From: an uncultured Blautia sp.
Lineage (GTDB): Bacteria > Bacillota > Clostridia > Lachnospirales > Lachnospiraceae
Direction: 5' to 3'
Assembly: GCA_946538475.1 (NCBI GenBank)
Contig: CAMNGN010000046.1
Location: 1 to 12,517, forward strand
Length of the DNA stretch: 12,517 nucleotides
A program made the translations under genes and the position numbers. The notes under the pieces are model-generated. The model was not told the origin of the DNA. It worked only from the letters and a program-made list of their open reading frames with translations, and made no database searches. Each line of letters begins with the position of its first letter. The first letter of the stretch is position 1. Shown here in pieces: positions 6,628-12,517 of the stretch.

Positions 6628-7269
6628 TTATTTCTTGTGAGCGTCAAAAATACCGACCGCCTTAATGATCGTCTCGATGGCACCTTCTTCGCCGAGCTTA
6701 CTGCTGTCCAGACACAGATCGTAACTCTCGGCGGCACCCCACTTTTTGTTTGTGTAATAGTTGTAATAGCTTGCCCTGCTCTTATCGGTCTTGACGATCA
6801 TATCGCGGGCTTCTTTCATCGATTTATTGTACTTGTGACTGATTCTGCCGATGCGATAATCCATGGATGCATGGATAAAGATGCTGAAGCAGTCGCGATT
6901 GTCCGAGAGCGCATAGTCCGCGCATCTGCCGACCATGACGCAGGGGCCTTCGGACGCAAGTTTTTTGATCGCATCGAACTGTGCCAGAAAAACCTTGTGA
7001 TTGAGAGGCATTTCGTTGAAGCCTGCCGATGAGTATCCAAAGGAATAGGTATCCATGACAAGTGAATAGAGAAAGCTGTTGGTCGGCTTTTCGTCATGGT
7101 TCTCGAACAATTCCTTGCAGATTCCGCTGTCGTTGGCTGCGTGTTCCAGAAGCTCTTTATCGTAGCATTTGATGCCGAAATATCTGGCGACCTCCTGCCC
7201 GATGTATCTTCCTCCGCTTCCATACTGCCTGCCAATGGTGATGATGGAACTAGTAGTGTTTGTATTCAT
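6628..7269 (-). CDS. Cytidylate kinase-like family protein
   Basis: A 213-residue P-loop protein of the cytidylate kinase-like family (Pfam Cytidylate_kin2 type). The nucleotide-binding loop is GRQYGSGG at 13-20, followed by RYIGQEVARYFGIKCYDKELL as in CMP kinases. MVGRCADYAL (112-121) and the basic segment KTDKSRASYYNYYTNKKWG (160-178), a likely lid, are family features. True cytidylate kinase is a different, longer-conserved family member, so the substrate is not established. The chosen ATG (7267-7269) has AAGGAG 8 nt upstream; the frame extends eight codons further to 7293, but without a binding site. It has its own strong promoter at 7373-7401 and is followed by the AAA+ gene on the same strand. 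Confidence 0.88.
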   Translation of the reverse strand: MNTNTTSSIITIGRQYGSGGRYIGQEVARYFGIKCYDKELLEHAANDSGICKELFENHDEKPTNSFLYSLVMDTYSFGYSSAGFNEMPLNHKVFLAQFDAIKKLASEGPCVMVGRCADYALSDNRDCFSIFIHASMDYRIGRISHKYNKSMKEARDMIVKTDKSRASYYNYYTNKKWGAAESYDLCLDSSKLGEEGAIETIIKAVGIFDAHKK

Positions 7270-7372
7270 ATTAGCCACTCCTTCCCGAAACACACATTCA
7301 CACGGTATCCCGGACGGGAAATGTTGTCAGGTTAGACAGTATTGTGTGTGAATATCTTTGGTTTCTATACCA

Positions 7373-7401
7373 ATTATACAATATTCCGAAGGAACTGCCA
7401 A
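7373..7401 (-). promoter_or_regulatory. Sigma-A promoter of the cytidylate kinase-like gene
   Basis: On the - strand, TTGGCA (7396-7401), exactly 17 bp, then a perfect TATAAT (7373-7378). Initiation near 7366 gives a leader of about 97 nt. Hairpin element 3 ends about 22 bp upstream of the -35, separating this promoter from rluD. Confidence 0.75.
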
Positions 7402-7423
7402 CTATTTTATTTTTTTGACCAAT

Positions 7424-7502
7424 TGGGCCAATGGGGACGTTTCTCAGTGACCCATTTTTTGCTTGCAAAAATGGGTCACTGAGAAACGTCCCCATTGGCC
7501 CA
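7424..7502. repeat. REP-like hairpin element 3
   Basis: A perfect 36-bp stem (7424-7459 with 7467-7502) and a 7-nt loop TGCTTGC. The core reads GGGGACGTTTCTC and continues AGTGACCCATTTTT. It begins 2 nt after the rluD stop codon. The stem could end rluD transcription, but no T-run follows it on the - strand, so a mobile or selfish repeat is more likely the primary identity. Confidence 0.87.
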
Positions 7503-7504
7503 CA

Positions 7505-8428
7505 TTATCGAATGCCGGCTCTCAGTTTTGTCAGCAACTCCTCAAAATATTCAGGAAGCGGAGCCGTAAACTCCATATACTGCCCGGTACGCGGATGAAT
7601 AAGCCCGAGCACCATGGCATGCAGGGCCTGGCCCTGCAGATGATACGGATTCTTCTGCGGGCCGTACACCTCATCGCCGAGCAGCGGATGCCCGATACTG
7701 CTCATATGCACCCTGATCTGGTGCGTCCGTCCGGTCTCCAGCACACATTCCACATACGCAGCGTTGTCGAAATGTTCCAGTACACGGTAATGAGTGACGG
7801 CATGTTTTCCGTTCTTTTCGTTGATGGCCATCTTCTTGCGGTTGATCGGATGCCTTCCTATAGGTCCCTCGATCGTGCCTTCTTCATCTTTCAGATCTCC
7901 GGAAACGATAGCACGGTATCTGCGGGTGATAGTATGCTCCCGCAATTGATCAGCGGCGGACTGATGGGCAAAATCGTTCTTGCACACAAGCAATGCACCG
8001 GTCGTGTCTTTATCTATACGGTGAACAATGCCGGGGCGCATCACACCGTTTATCCCGGAGAGGCTGCTCCCGCATCTGTACATCACCGCATTCACGAGCG
8101 TGCCCGAGGAATGCCCTGCAGCGGGATGCACCACCATGCCTTTAGGCTTGTTTACCACCAGGATGTCATCATCCTCATAGAGCACATCCAGCGGAATATC
8201 CTCGGGAACGATTCCCGGCTCACCGGGGTCGGGAAGGATGACCTCGACGATATCTTCCGCCGAAGCTTTATAATTTGCTTTTATGATCCTTCCGTTTACA
8301 CTGACCATCCCGTCCTTCAGCAGTTTTTGAAAAAAGGAGCGGGAATGCTCGGGCATTTCCTCTGTAAGCACCTTGTCGATCCTCAGATCGGCGCTGTCCT
8401 CTTCAACAGTAAACTGTTTGATCTCCAT
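7505..8428 (-). CDS. rluD: RluA-family 23S rRNA pseudouridine synthase (RluD-like)
   Basis: A 307-residue pseudouridine synthase that isomerises uridine in rRNA. An S4 RNA-binding domain occupies about 14-62 (LRIDKVLTEEM, VSVNGRIIKANYKASAEDIVEV). The catalytic domain has the family motif as HRIDKDTTG, with the catalytic aspartate D139; most relatives have HRLDKDTSG. GRTHQIRVH near 243-251 and GHPLLGD are also typical. By analogy with RluD the target would be the helix 69 uridines of 23S rRNA, but RluA, RluC and RluD cannot be separated firmly by eye. The ribosome binding site AAAGGA lies in the last codons of lspA, 6 nt upstream, so translation is probably coupled. Last gene of the aroB-lspA-rluD unit. 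Confidence 0.92.
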   Translation of the reverse strand: MEIKQFTVEEDSADLRIDKVLTEEMPEHSRSFFQKLLKDGMVSVNGRIIKANYKASAEDIVEVILPDPGEPGIVPEDIPLDVLYEDDDILVVNKPKGMVVHPAAGHSSGTLVNAVMYRCGSSLSGINGVMRPGIVHRIDKDTTGALLVCKNDFAHQSAADQLREHTITRRYRAIVSGDLKDEEGTIEGPIGRHPINRKKMAINEKNGKHAVTHYRVLEHFDNAAYVECVLETGRTHQIRVHMSSIGHPLLGDEVYGPQKNPYHLQGQALHAMVLGLIHPRTGQYMEFTAPLPEYFEELLTKLRAGIR

Positions 8429-8434
8429 TTTTCG

Positions 8435-8962
8435 TTATCCTTTCAGAAACGCAAAATCTTCATCGTCCTTATAGACCAACAGTGTGGTGATAAAAAGCAA
8501 GGCAGCCCCGGTCACCACGTACATATCTGCAACATTGAACACCGGGAAATCGATGAGGATAAAGTAGATAAAATCGATCACAAAACCTCTTGCCAGACGG
8601 TCGGTAAGATTGCCGGCAGCGCCTGAAAAAAGCAGAATACATATCGCTGTGAGCCAAAGATATTTTTTGGTACGCGGGATCCGGATAAACACATATGCGA
8701 TCACCGCCATCAACACAACGGTAAGCACTGCTGTGACTGTCGTTCCTCCCTGCATCAGGCCGAACGCTATCCCTCTGTTCTCGGGGTACAGATAGTGAAG
8801 ATGCAGGATGCCCGGAATCAGCTTCACATCCTCTTTCTGCATAAGCATCACCCTCGCCAGCTGCTTGGATATCTGGTCTGCGGCAAAGAGAAGTACAGTT
8901 ATGCCGATGCACACAAAATAATATGGCAGAGGCTTATATACATGCTGCGTACCGCTCTTCAT
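8435..8962 (-). CDS. lspA: Lipoprotein signal peptidase (signal peptidase II)
   Basis: A 175-residue inner-membrane aspartyl protease that removes signal peptides from diacylglyceryl-modified prolipoproteins. Four hydrophobic segments are visible, near 12-30, 73-94, 101-117 and 141-163. The catalytic dyad is D130 (in GFVIDFIYF) and D146 (in FNVADMYV). Other conserved positions are D29 (AADQISK), N62 (PENRGIAFG) and GNLTDRL at 117-123. Length is typical. The ATG overlaps the aroB stop as ATGA, which implies translational coupling to aroB. There is no independent promoter. Confidence 0.95.
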   Translation of the reverse strand: MKSGTQHVYKPLPYYFVCIGITVLLFAADQISKQLARVMLMQKEDVKLIPGILHLHYLYPENRGIAFGLMQGGTTVTAVLTVVLMAVIAYVFIRIPRTKKYLWLTAICILLFSGAAGNLTDRLARGFVIDFIYFILIDFPVFNVADMYVVTGAALLFITTLLVYKDDEDFAFLKG

Positions 8963-10050
8963 TCGAGCACCCTCCGGATTCCATAGAGCAGTTCTTCATC
9001 CGTCACGGTGCGGTCGATATATGACCCTCCGATCCCTTGCATCAGGATGAAGCGGATCTGCCCGGCTTTCATTTTTTTGTCTTTTTTCGTCGCTTCAAGG
9101 ACCTGAGAGGCGCTGAGTCCGGTCGTGCTCACGGGTAGTCCGCAGGATGTCAGCCCTTTGATGATCTCGTCATATTCCTCCTGCGATAACGTCCCTCTTT
9201 TTACCGATATCGCGGCTGCGGCGGCAAGTCCGATCCCCACGCACATCCCATGATTGATCGTAAAGTTTTTGAGCTTTTCGATCGCATGTCCTATGGTATG
9301 TCCCAGGTTAAGAAGTGCCCTCTCGCCCTTCTCCCTGGGATCGCGTTCCACAATGCCTGCTTTGATCTCACAGCATCGACGGACTGTGTCTGAAAGTGCT
9401 GCCGTATCAAACACTTTCAGGAGATCTGCATTGTCAACTGTGCGTCGGTAAAAATCTCCGTCACAGATAAGCCCCGTCTTCAGCACTTCTCCCATGCCGC
9501 ACACAAATTCCTCATACGGGAGGGTACGAAGCGCATTCATGTTCATATAAACCAGCACGGGCTGATGAAACGCACCGACCATGTTTTTGTAGCTTTCCAG
9601 ATCGACGCCCGTTTTCCCCCCGACACTGCTGTCCACCTGTGCGAGCAGCGTGGTGGGGATCTGCATAAAATCGATGCCCCTGAGGTAAATAGCCGAGGCA
9701 AAACCGGTCATATCACCTACCACACCGCCGCCGAGGGCGACCAGCAGGCCGCTTCGGTCCATACCCTCTGCGATCAGATGGCGGAGGATATCCGTCACTG
9801 TGCCAAGGTGCTTGTTCTGCTCTCCTGCTGCAAACGTATAGGAAGAAACGTGATCGAACAGCTTTTGAAACTCTTTTTTGGTCTCTTCCAGATACAGCGG
9901 AGCCACATTGGTGTCCGTCACGATACAGACGCTGCTGTAGTCTTTATGAAGAGCTGCAGTCTCTTCTTTCAGGCCGGAAAAATCTGTCCGGAACACGATC
10001 GGATAATCAAAATCATTTTCTTTTTTTACCATCAGTCTGTCATCATGCAT
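8959..10050 (-). CDS. aroB: 3-dehydroquinate synthase
   Basis: A 363-residue enzyme of the shikimate pathway that turns DAHP into 3-dehydroquinate, needing NAD and a divalent metal. The dinucleotide-binding GGGVVGDMTGFASAIYLRG (107-125) and the signature PTTLLAQVDSSVGGKTGVD (132-150) are intact. Likely metal ligands are E188 (GMGEVLKTG), H251 (LGHTIGHA) and H267 (INHG). The start is the ATG at 10048-10050, with GAAGGGGA 7 nt upstream; a TTG nine codons earlier has no site. The start lies only about 25 nt past the T-tract of a strong terminator, so expression depends on readthrough or on a promoter hidden in the hairpin region. Confidence 0.95.
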   Translation of the reverse strand: MHDDRLMVKKENDFDYPIVFRTDFSGLKEETAALHKDYSSVCIVTDTNVAPLYLEETKKEFQKLFDHVSSYTFAAGEQNKHLGTVTDILRHLIAEGMDRSGLLVALGGGVVGDMTGFASAIYLRGIDFMQIPTTLLAQVDSSVGGKTGVDLESYKNMVGAFHQPVLVYMNMNALRTLPYEEFVCGMGEVLKTGLICDGDFYRRTVDNADLLKVFDTAALSDTVRRCCEIKAGIVERDPREKGERALLNLGHTIGHAIEKLKNFTINHGMCVGIGLAAAAAISVKRGTLSQEEYDEIIKGLTSCGLPVSTTGLSASQVLEATKKDKKMKAGQIRFILMQGIGGSYIDRTVTDEELLYGIRRVLE

Positions 10051-10075
10051 AGTCGTTCCCCTTCGATGATCGTTC

Positions 10076-10113
10076 AAAAGAAAACCGGGGGCAGCATATT
10101 ACACCGCCCCCGG
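10076..10113 (-). terminator. Strong intrinsic terminator between sepF and aroB
   Basis: CCGGGGGC (10085-10092) pairs perfectly with GCCCCCGG (10106-10113). On the - strand it is followed by TTTTCTTTT (10084-10076). It ends the sepF transcript, or acts as an attenuator for the aroB-lspA-rluD unit that begins 26 nt later. Confidence 0.8.
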
Positions 10114-10179
10114 CAAAAGTACAAAATGTGCGCGACAGTTCAGTCACAAAGCGAACCGTCACAGATAAACTGTTACAGA

Positions 10180-10929
10180 TCAATAGCCGGCGCTGACGGA
10201 CGGAGAAGATCCTCCGAGAATGCTCTGCAGATCTCCTGTGATATCCACATTGGAGGGACCCAGCACAAAGATATAGCTGGAAACCTTCTGCAGTGTACCG
10301 CCGAGAGAATAACATGCGCCGGATGTAAAGTCGATGATACGCTGTGCGAGTTCAACATCGATCCCCTCAAGATTGAGGATGACCGTGGAGTGTTCGATCA
10401 GTGTATCGGCTATTTCTCTGGTGTTTTCCATCGAAAGCGGACGAATCACACAAACCTCGACGTTAGGTGCACCGTTTGAAGGACGGCGGCCCTGACGCAT
10501 GGGCGTGATCTTAGAGCCTGCTGTGGAGCGTGCAGATCTGTCATCCCTGTAAGAAGTACTTCTTGAGGAGACAGTGGAAGTCACTCTGGGCTGTACGGTC
10601 GATGCTGCCGGACGTGTCTTTGCAGGCGCAGCCTTTTTGGGAGCTGCGGTTTTTCTTTTTACCGGTTCGGGTTCGGGCTCGTCGAAATCGTCCTCGAAAT
10701 CATCATCGTACTCGTCCTCGAAGTCATCCGGTTCGTCATCATAGTCGTCAGCAGCTTTGACTGTCTTCTTTTTGGAGCCAAACTTGTCGAGGAATCTGCG
10801 GCGCGGTTTTTCTTCGGGCTCTTCGTCATCCAGAAAATCATCCTCATCGTCAAGGATGTCATCATCCAGATAATCGTCATCCTCATCATTCAGTTTGATC
10901 GCATCCAAAAACTTATCTAAAACACCCAT
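10180..10929 (-). CDS. sepF: Cell division protein SepF
   Basis: SepF bundles FtsZ filaments and tethers the Z-ring to the membrane in Gram-positive bacteria. From the ATG at 10927-10929 (GGAGAA 7 nt upstream; a TTG two codons earlier is less likely) it has 249 residues. The N-terminal MGVLDKFLDAIKL is the expected amphipathic membrane-binding helix. Residues 14-90 are very acidic, interrupted by a basic RRRFLDKFGSKKK (43-55) that repeats the LDKF motif. A Pro/Ala/Ser/Arg linker runs to about 155. The conserved FtsZ-binding core (about 157-232) contains VCVIRPLSMENTREIADTL, VILNLEG and FTSGACYSLGG. It is about 100 residues longer than Bacillus SepF because of the linker. It lies downstream of yggS, as in many Firmicutes. 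Confidence 0.93.
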   Translation of the reverse strand: MGVLDKFLDAIKLNDEDDDYLDDDILDDEDDFLDDEEPEEKPRRRFLDKFGSKKKTVKAADDYDDEPDDFEDEYDDDFEDDFDEPEPEPVKRKTAAPKKAAPAKTRPAASTVQPRVTSTVSSRSTSYRDDRSARSTAGSKITPMRQGRRPSNGAPNVEVCVIRPLSMENTREIADTLIEHSTVILNLEGIDVELAQRIIDFTSGACYSLGGTLQKVSSYIFVLGPSNVDITGDLQSILGGSSPSVSAGY

Positions 10930-11033
10930 TGTCAATTCTCCATTCCTGTAATATTTACATAGAAGCTTAAAAGGTAACTGTTCAGCTCAGGCCGAAGCAC
11001 TTGCTGCTGAGGCCGTAAGAATATGATTCAACA

Positions 11034-11077
11034 AGCAAAAATCCCATCGCCGAAGGCGATTCGCATGGATTTTTGCT
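11034..11077 (-). terminator. Probable terminator of yggS
   Basis: AGCAAAAATCC (11034-11044) pairs with GGATTTTTGCT (11067-11077), enclosing a second stem TCGCC/GGCGA (11047-11059). On the - strand the inner stem has a TTC loop and is followed within a few bases by GATTTTT. It could work as an intrinsic terminator or as two alternative folds. Confidence 0.5.
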
Positions 11078-11078
11078 C

Positions 11079-11105
11079 GTATCTGTTCAGGCACTGAACA
11101 GATAC
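11079..11105. other. Perfect 11-bp hairpin just after yggS
   Basis: GTATCTGTTCA (11079-11089) and TGAACAGATAC (11095-11105) are exact reverse complements around GGCAC. It begins 1 nt after the yggS stop codon and stands next to the terminator-like hairpin. It may protect the 3' end of the message or add to termination. CTGTTCAG recurs near 10980, upstream of sepF. Confidence 0.6.
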
Positions 11106-11106
11106 C

Positions 11107-11796
11107 TTATCGGTATGAACGCTCGCCGAAAATTCCGGTCCCGACCCGGACCATGGTTGCTCCTTCCTGTACAGCAACCTCGTAATCTCCGGTCATTCCC
11201 ATACTCAGGACATTCATATAAATATTATCTAGTTTTTTACTGTCAATGTCAACACTTAATTTCTTTAATTGTCTGAAAACCGGCCGATTTTCTTCGGGAT
11301 CGTCCACATACGGGGCAATCGTCATGAGTCCGCGTACACTGACATGCGGAAATCCCGAAATCTGCTCGGCCAGAGGAAGCACTTCTTCGGGTTTCAGGCC
11401 GAATTTTGTCTCCTCCTCGGCCACGTTTACTTCGAGAAGAACGGGCACCACAACGTTATGTTTTGCCGCTTCCTGCTCGATGGTCTCCGCCAGCCTGAGG
11501 CTGTCCACGGAGTGGATCATTTTTACCTTGTCCACGATATATTTGACTTTATTTCTCTGCAGATGCCCGATCATGTGCCAGTTTACGTCCGCCGGCATTT
11601 CTCCGTACTTGTCCATGATCTCCTGTACTTTGTTTTCGCCGAAGACGCGTTCGCCGAAATCGTACGCTTCCATGAGCATGGAAACCGGTTTTGTCTTGCT
11701 TACGGCGATGAGCGTGACATCGGACGGGTCTCTGCCGACCGACGCTGCCGCCTTGGCAATCTTTTCTCTGACTTCCCGCAGGTTATCTGCTATCAT
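11107..11796 (-). CDS. yggS: YggS/PROSC-family pyridoxal phosphate homeostasis protein
   Basis: A 229-residue PLP-binding protein with an alanine-racemase-like barrel that buffers free pyridoxal phosphate rather than catalysing a known reaction. The PLP lysine is K34 in AVSKTKP. Other family motifs are FGENKVQE (52-59), WHMIGHLQRNK (73-83), EVNVAEEETKFGL, RGLMTI and the phosphate-binding end SMGMTGDYEVAVQEGATMVRVGTGIFGER. The length is normal for the family. GGAGG starts within the stop codon of the HlyD-like gene upstream (TAGGAGG), so the two genes are cotranscribed and probably coupled. sepF lies next downstream, a conserved pairing in Firmicutes. Confidence 0.95.
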   Translation of the reverse strand: MIADNLREVREKIAKAAASVGRDPSDVTLIAVSKTKPVSMLMEAYDFGERVFGENKVQEIMDKYGEMPADVNWHMIGHLQRNKVKYIVDKVKMIHSVDSLRLAETIEQEAAKHNVVVPVLLEVNVAEEETKFGLKPEEVLPLAEQISGFPHVSVRGLMTIAPYVDDPEENRPVFRQLKKLSVDIDSKKLDNIYMNVLSMGMTGDYEVAVQEGATMVRVGTGIFGERSYR

Positions 11797-11809
11797 CTGT
11801 AAACTCCTC

Positions 11810-12517
11810 CTAATAAAGAATGTCTTCTTCTTTTACCTTGTCCGCGTTACGGACGATGTGGTCGTATCTGATCAGTCCGTAGGTCGTATTTCTGGAAATA
11901 ATGGCATACTCTTCGTTCTGATCCAGGATCTCGATCCTTCTGAACACCGCGTATCCCTGGTTGATGCAGTATACGCCTTCGAGGGCGGCCTTTTCGCCAA
12001 CCACATATTTGGCTTTTGAATCCTTTTTGACGATCTCGTCTCCCGCATCAAAGGTGGTCATATCCACGTAGTAGGTGTAGGTATCCTCCTCGGGAGTCTC
12101 CTCTCCTGTCGTGATCTTTGTTTTGGGATTGCGGAAAGTGGCGTATACCGTCGGCGATACCACTTTTGTCTCGGTCTTTCCGTCCTCTCCGCGCTCGGCA
12201 ACGAGGAAAGAAACCGCGCCGGTCTCTTCGTTGGTGGTCGCAAAGGTGGACGGCAGCGTGAAGAATTCCTTGGTCACGATAGATGTGAGCGGGATCTTGA
12301 GTCCGGTCACGTTGTTGGTCACCAGCTCGATATCGAGGAACCGGTCCGAAGCATAGCGGATAAGGCCTTTGTTGAAGTCAATCTTGCCGTATTTGCCGCC
12401 GTCGATCTTGACCACTTGAAAATCGCCGGTCTGAGCCATATCGTCCTTCAGAAACTTGACACGGATCGTTGTCCGATCGGCAAGCTTCACGGCCTGCTTG
12501 TCGGTGAGAGGAATCAG
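11810..12517 (-). CDS. HlyD-like efflux adaptor protein (5' end outside window)
   Basis: The frame is open to the right edge, starting in the window with LIPLTDKQAVKLADRT; an internal GTG at 12490 is not a credible start. The visible 235 residues resemble the C-terminal part of the HlyD-family periplasmic adaptor-like proteins that precede yggS in many Clostridia. Points of resemblance are KIPLTSIVTKEFF, the beta-rich EKAALEGVYCINQGYAVFRR segment and the closing TTYGLIRYDHIVRNADKVKEED. The N-terminal membrane anchor and lipoyl-like region would lie outside the window. Its role is unknown; the setting suggests an envelope or division-linked task rather than classical efflux. The stop codon overlaps the ribosome binding site of yggS. 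Confidence 0.75.
   Translation of the reverse strand: MIPLTDKQAVKLADRTTIRVKFLKDDMAQTGDFQVVKIDGGKYGKIDFNKGLIRYASDRFLDIELVTNNVTGLKIPLTSIVTKEFFTLPSTFATTNEETGAVSFLVAERGEDGKTETKVVSPTVYATFRNPKTKITTGEETPEEDTYTYYVDMTTFDAGDEIVKKDSKAKYVVGEKAALEGVYCINQGYAVFRRIEILDQNEEYAIISRNTTYGLIRYDHIVRNADKVKEEDILY

Noticed and set aside
7463..8626. 387-codon + strand frame opposite rluD and lspA
   Set aside because: It overlaps two well-supported genes, matches no recognisable family and starts inside hairpin element 3; it results from codon bias of the real genes.
9565..10479. 304-codon + strand frame across aroB and sepF
   Set aside because: It covers parts of two genes and the terminator between them; its sequence has no domain features.

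Overview
The window looks like chromosomal DNA of a Gram-positive anaerobe of the Clostridia, most likely Lachnospiraceae. The reasons are strong AGGAGG-type ribosome binding sites, a SepF/YggS/LspA/RluD division-gene neighbourhood, a DUF6273 protein, a cytidylate kinase-like protein of a type common in that family, and an esterase that closely resembles Est1E of Butyrivibrio as I remember it. The assignment is inference; there is no rRNA gene or other marker here.

Left part (1-1823): the last codons of a gene that starts outside the window, an HD-domain phosphohydrolase (- strand) and a divergent cinnamoyl/feruloyl-esterase-like hydrolase (+). Middle (1824-5150): a - strand membrane protein with a long five-residue repeat and a DUF6273 domain, then about 740 bp without a gene. 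That gap holds a promoter with an operator-like palindrome, a seven-unit tandem array with a 64-bp period, a hairpin, and the promoter of a complete Xer-like tyrosine recombinase (+). Then on the - strand come a CbbX/SpoVK-type AAA+ ATPase and, upstream of it, a cytidylate kinase-like protein with a clear sigma-A-type promoter.

Right part (7505-12517): a long - strand block transcribed toward low coordinates. It runs from an HlyD-like protein (cut by the window edge) through yggS and sepF to a strong terminator, then aroB-lspA-rluD. The last three are tightly packed (ATGA overlap between aroB and lspA, 6 nt between lspA and rluD). These genes serve PLP homeostasis, Z-ring anchoring, aromatic amino acid synthesis, lipoprotein maturation and 23S rRNA modification.

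Several structures are not explained by the genes. (1) The 64-bp array lies directly upstream of the recombinase gene, and each unit carries an imperfect inverted repeat. (2) A family of three REP-like hairpins built on GGGGAYG, at 62-154, 1749-1808 and 7424-7502, each sits 2-8 nt beyond a stop codon; two of them differ by five fully compensated base pairs. (3) A 30-31-bp periodic repeat behind the cytidylate kinase-like gene seems to be copies of that gene's own 3' end. (4) A 20-codon repeat at the end of the AAA+ gene continues in frame past its stop codon. No CRISPR, tRNA, rRNA or insertion-sequence transposase was seen.
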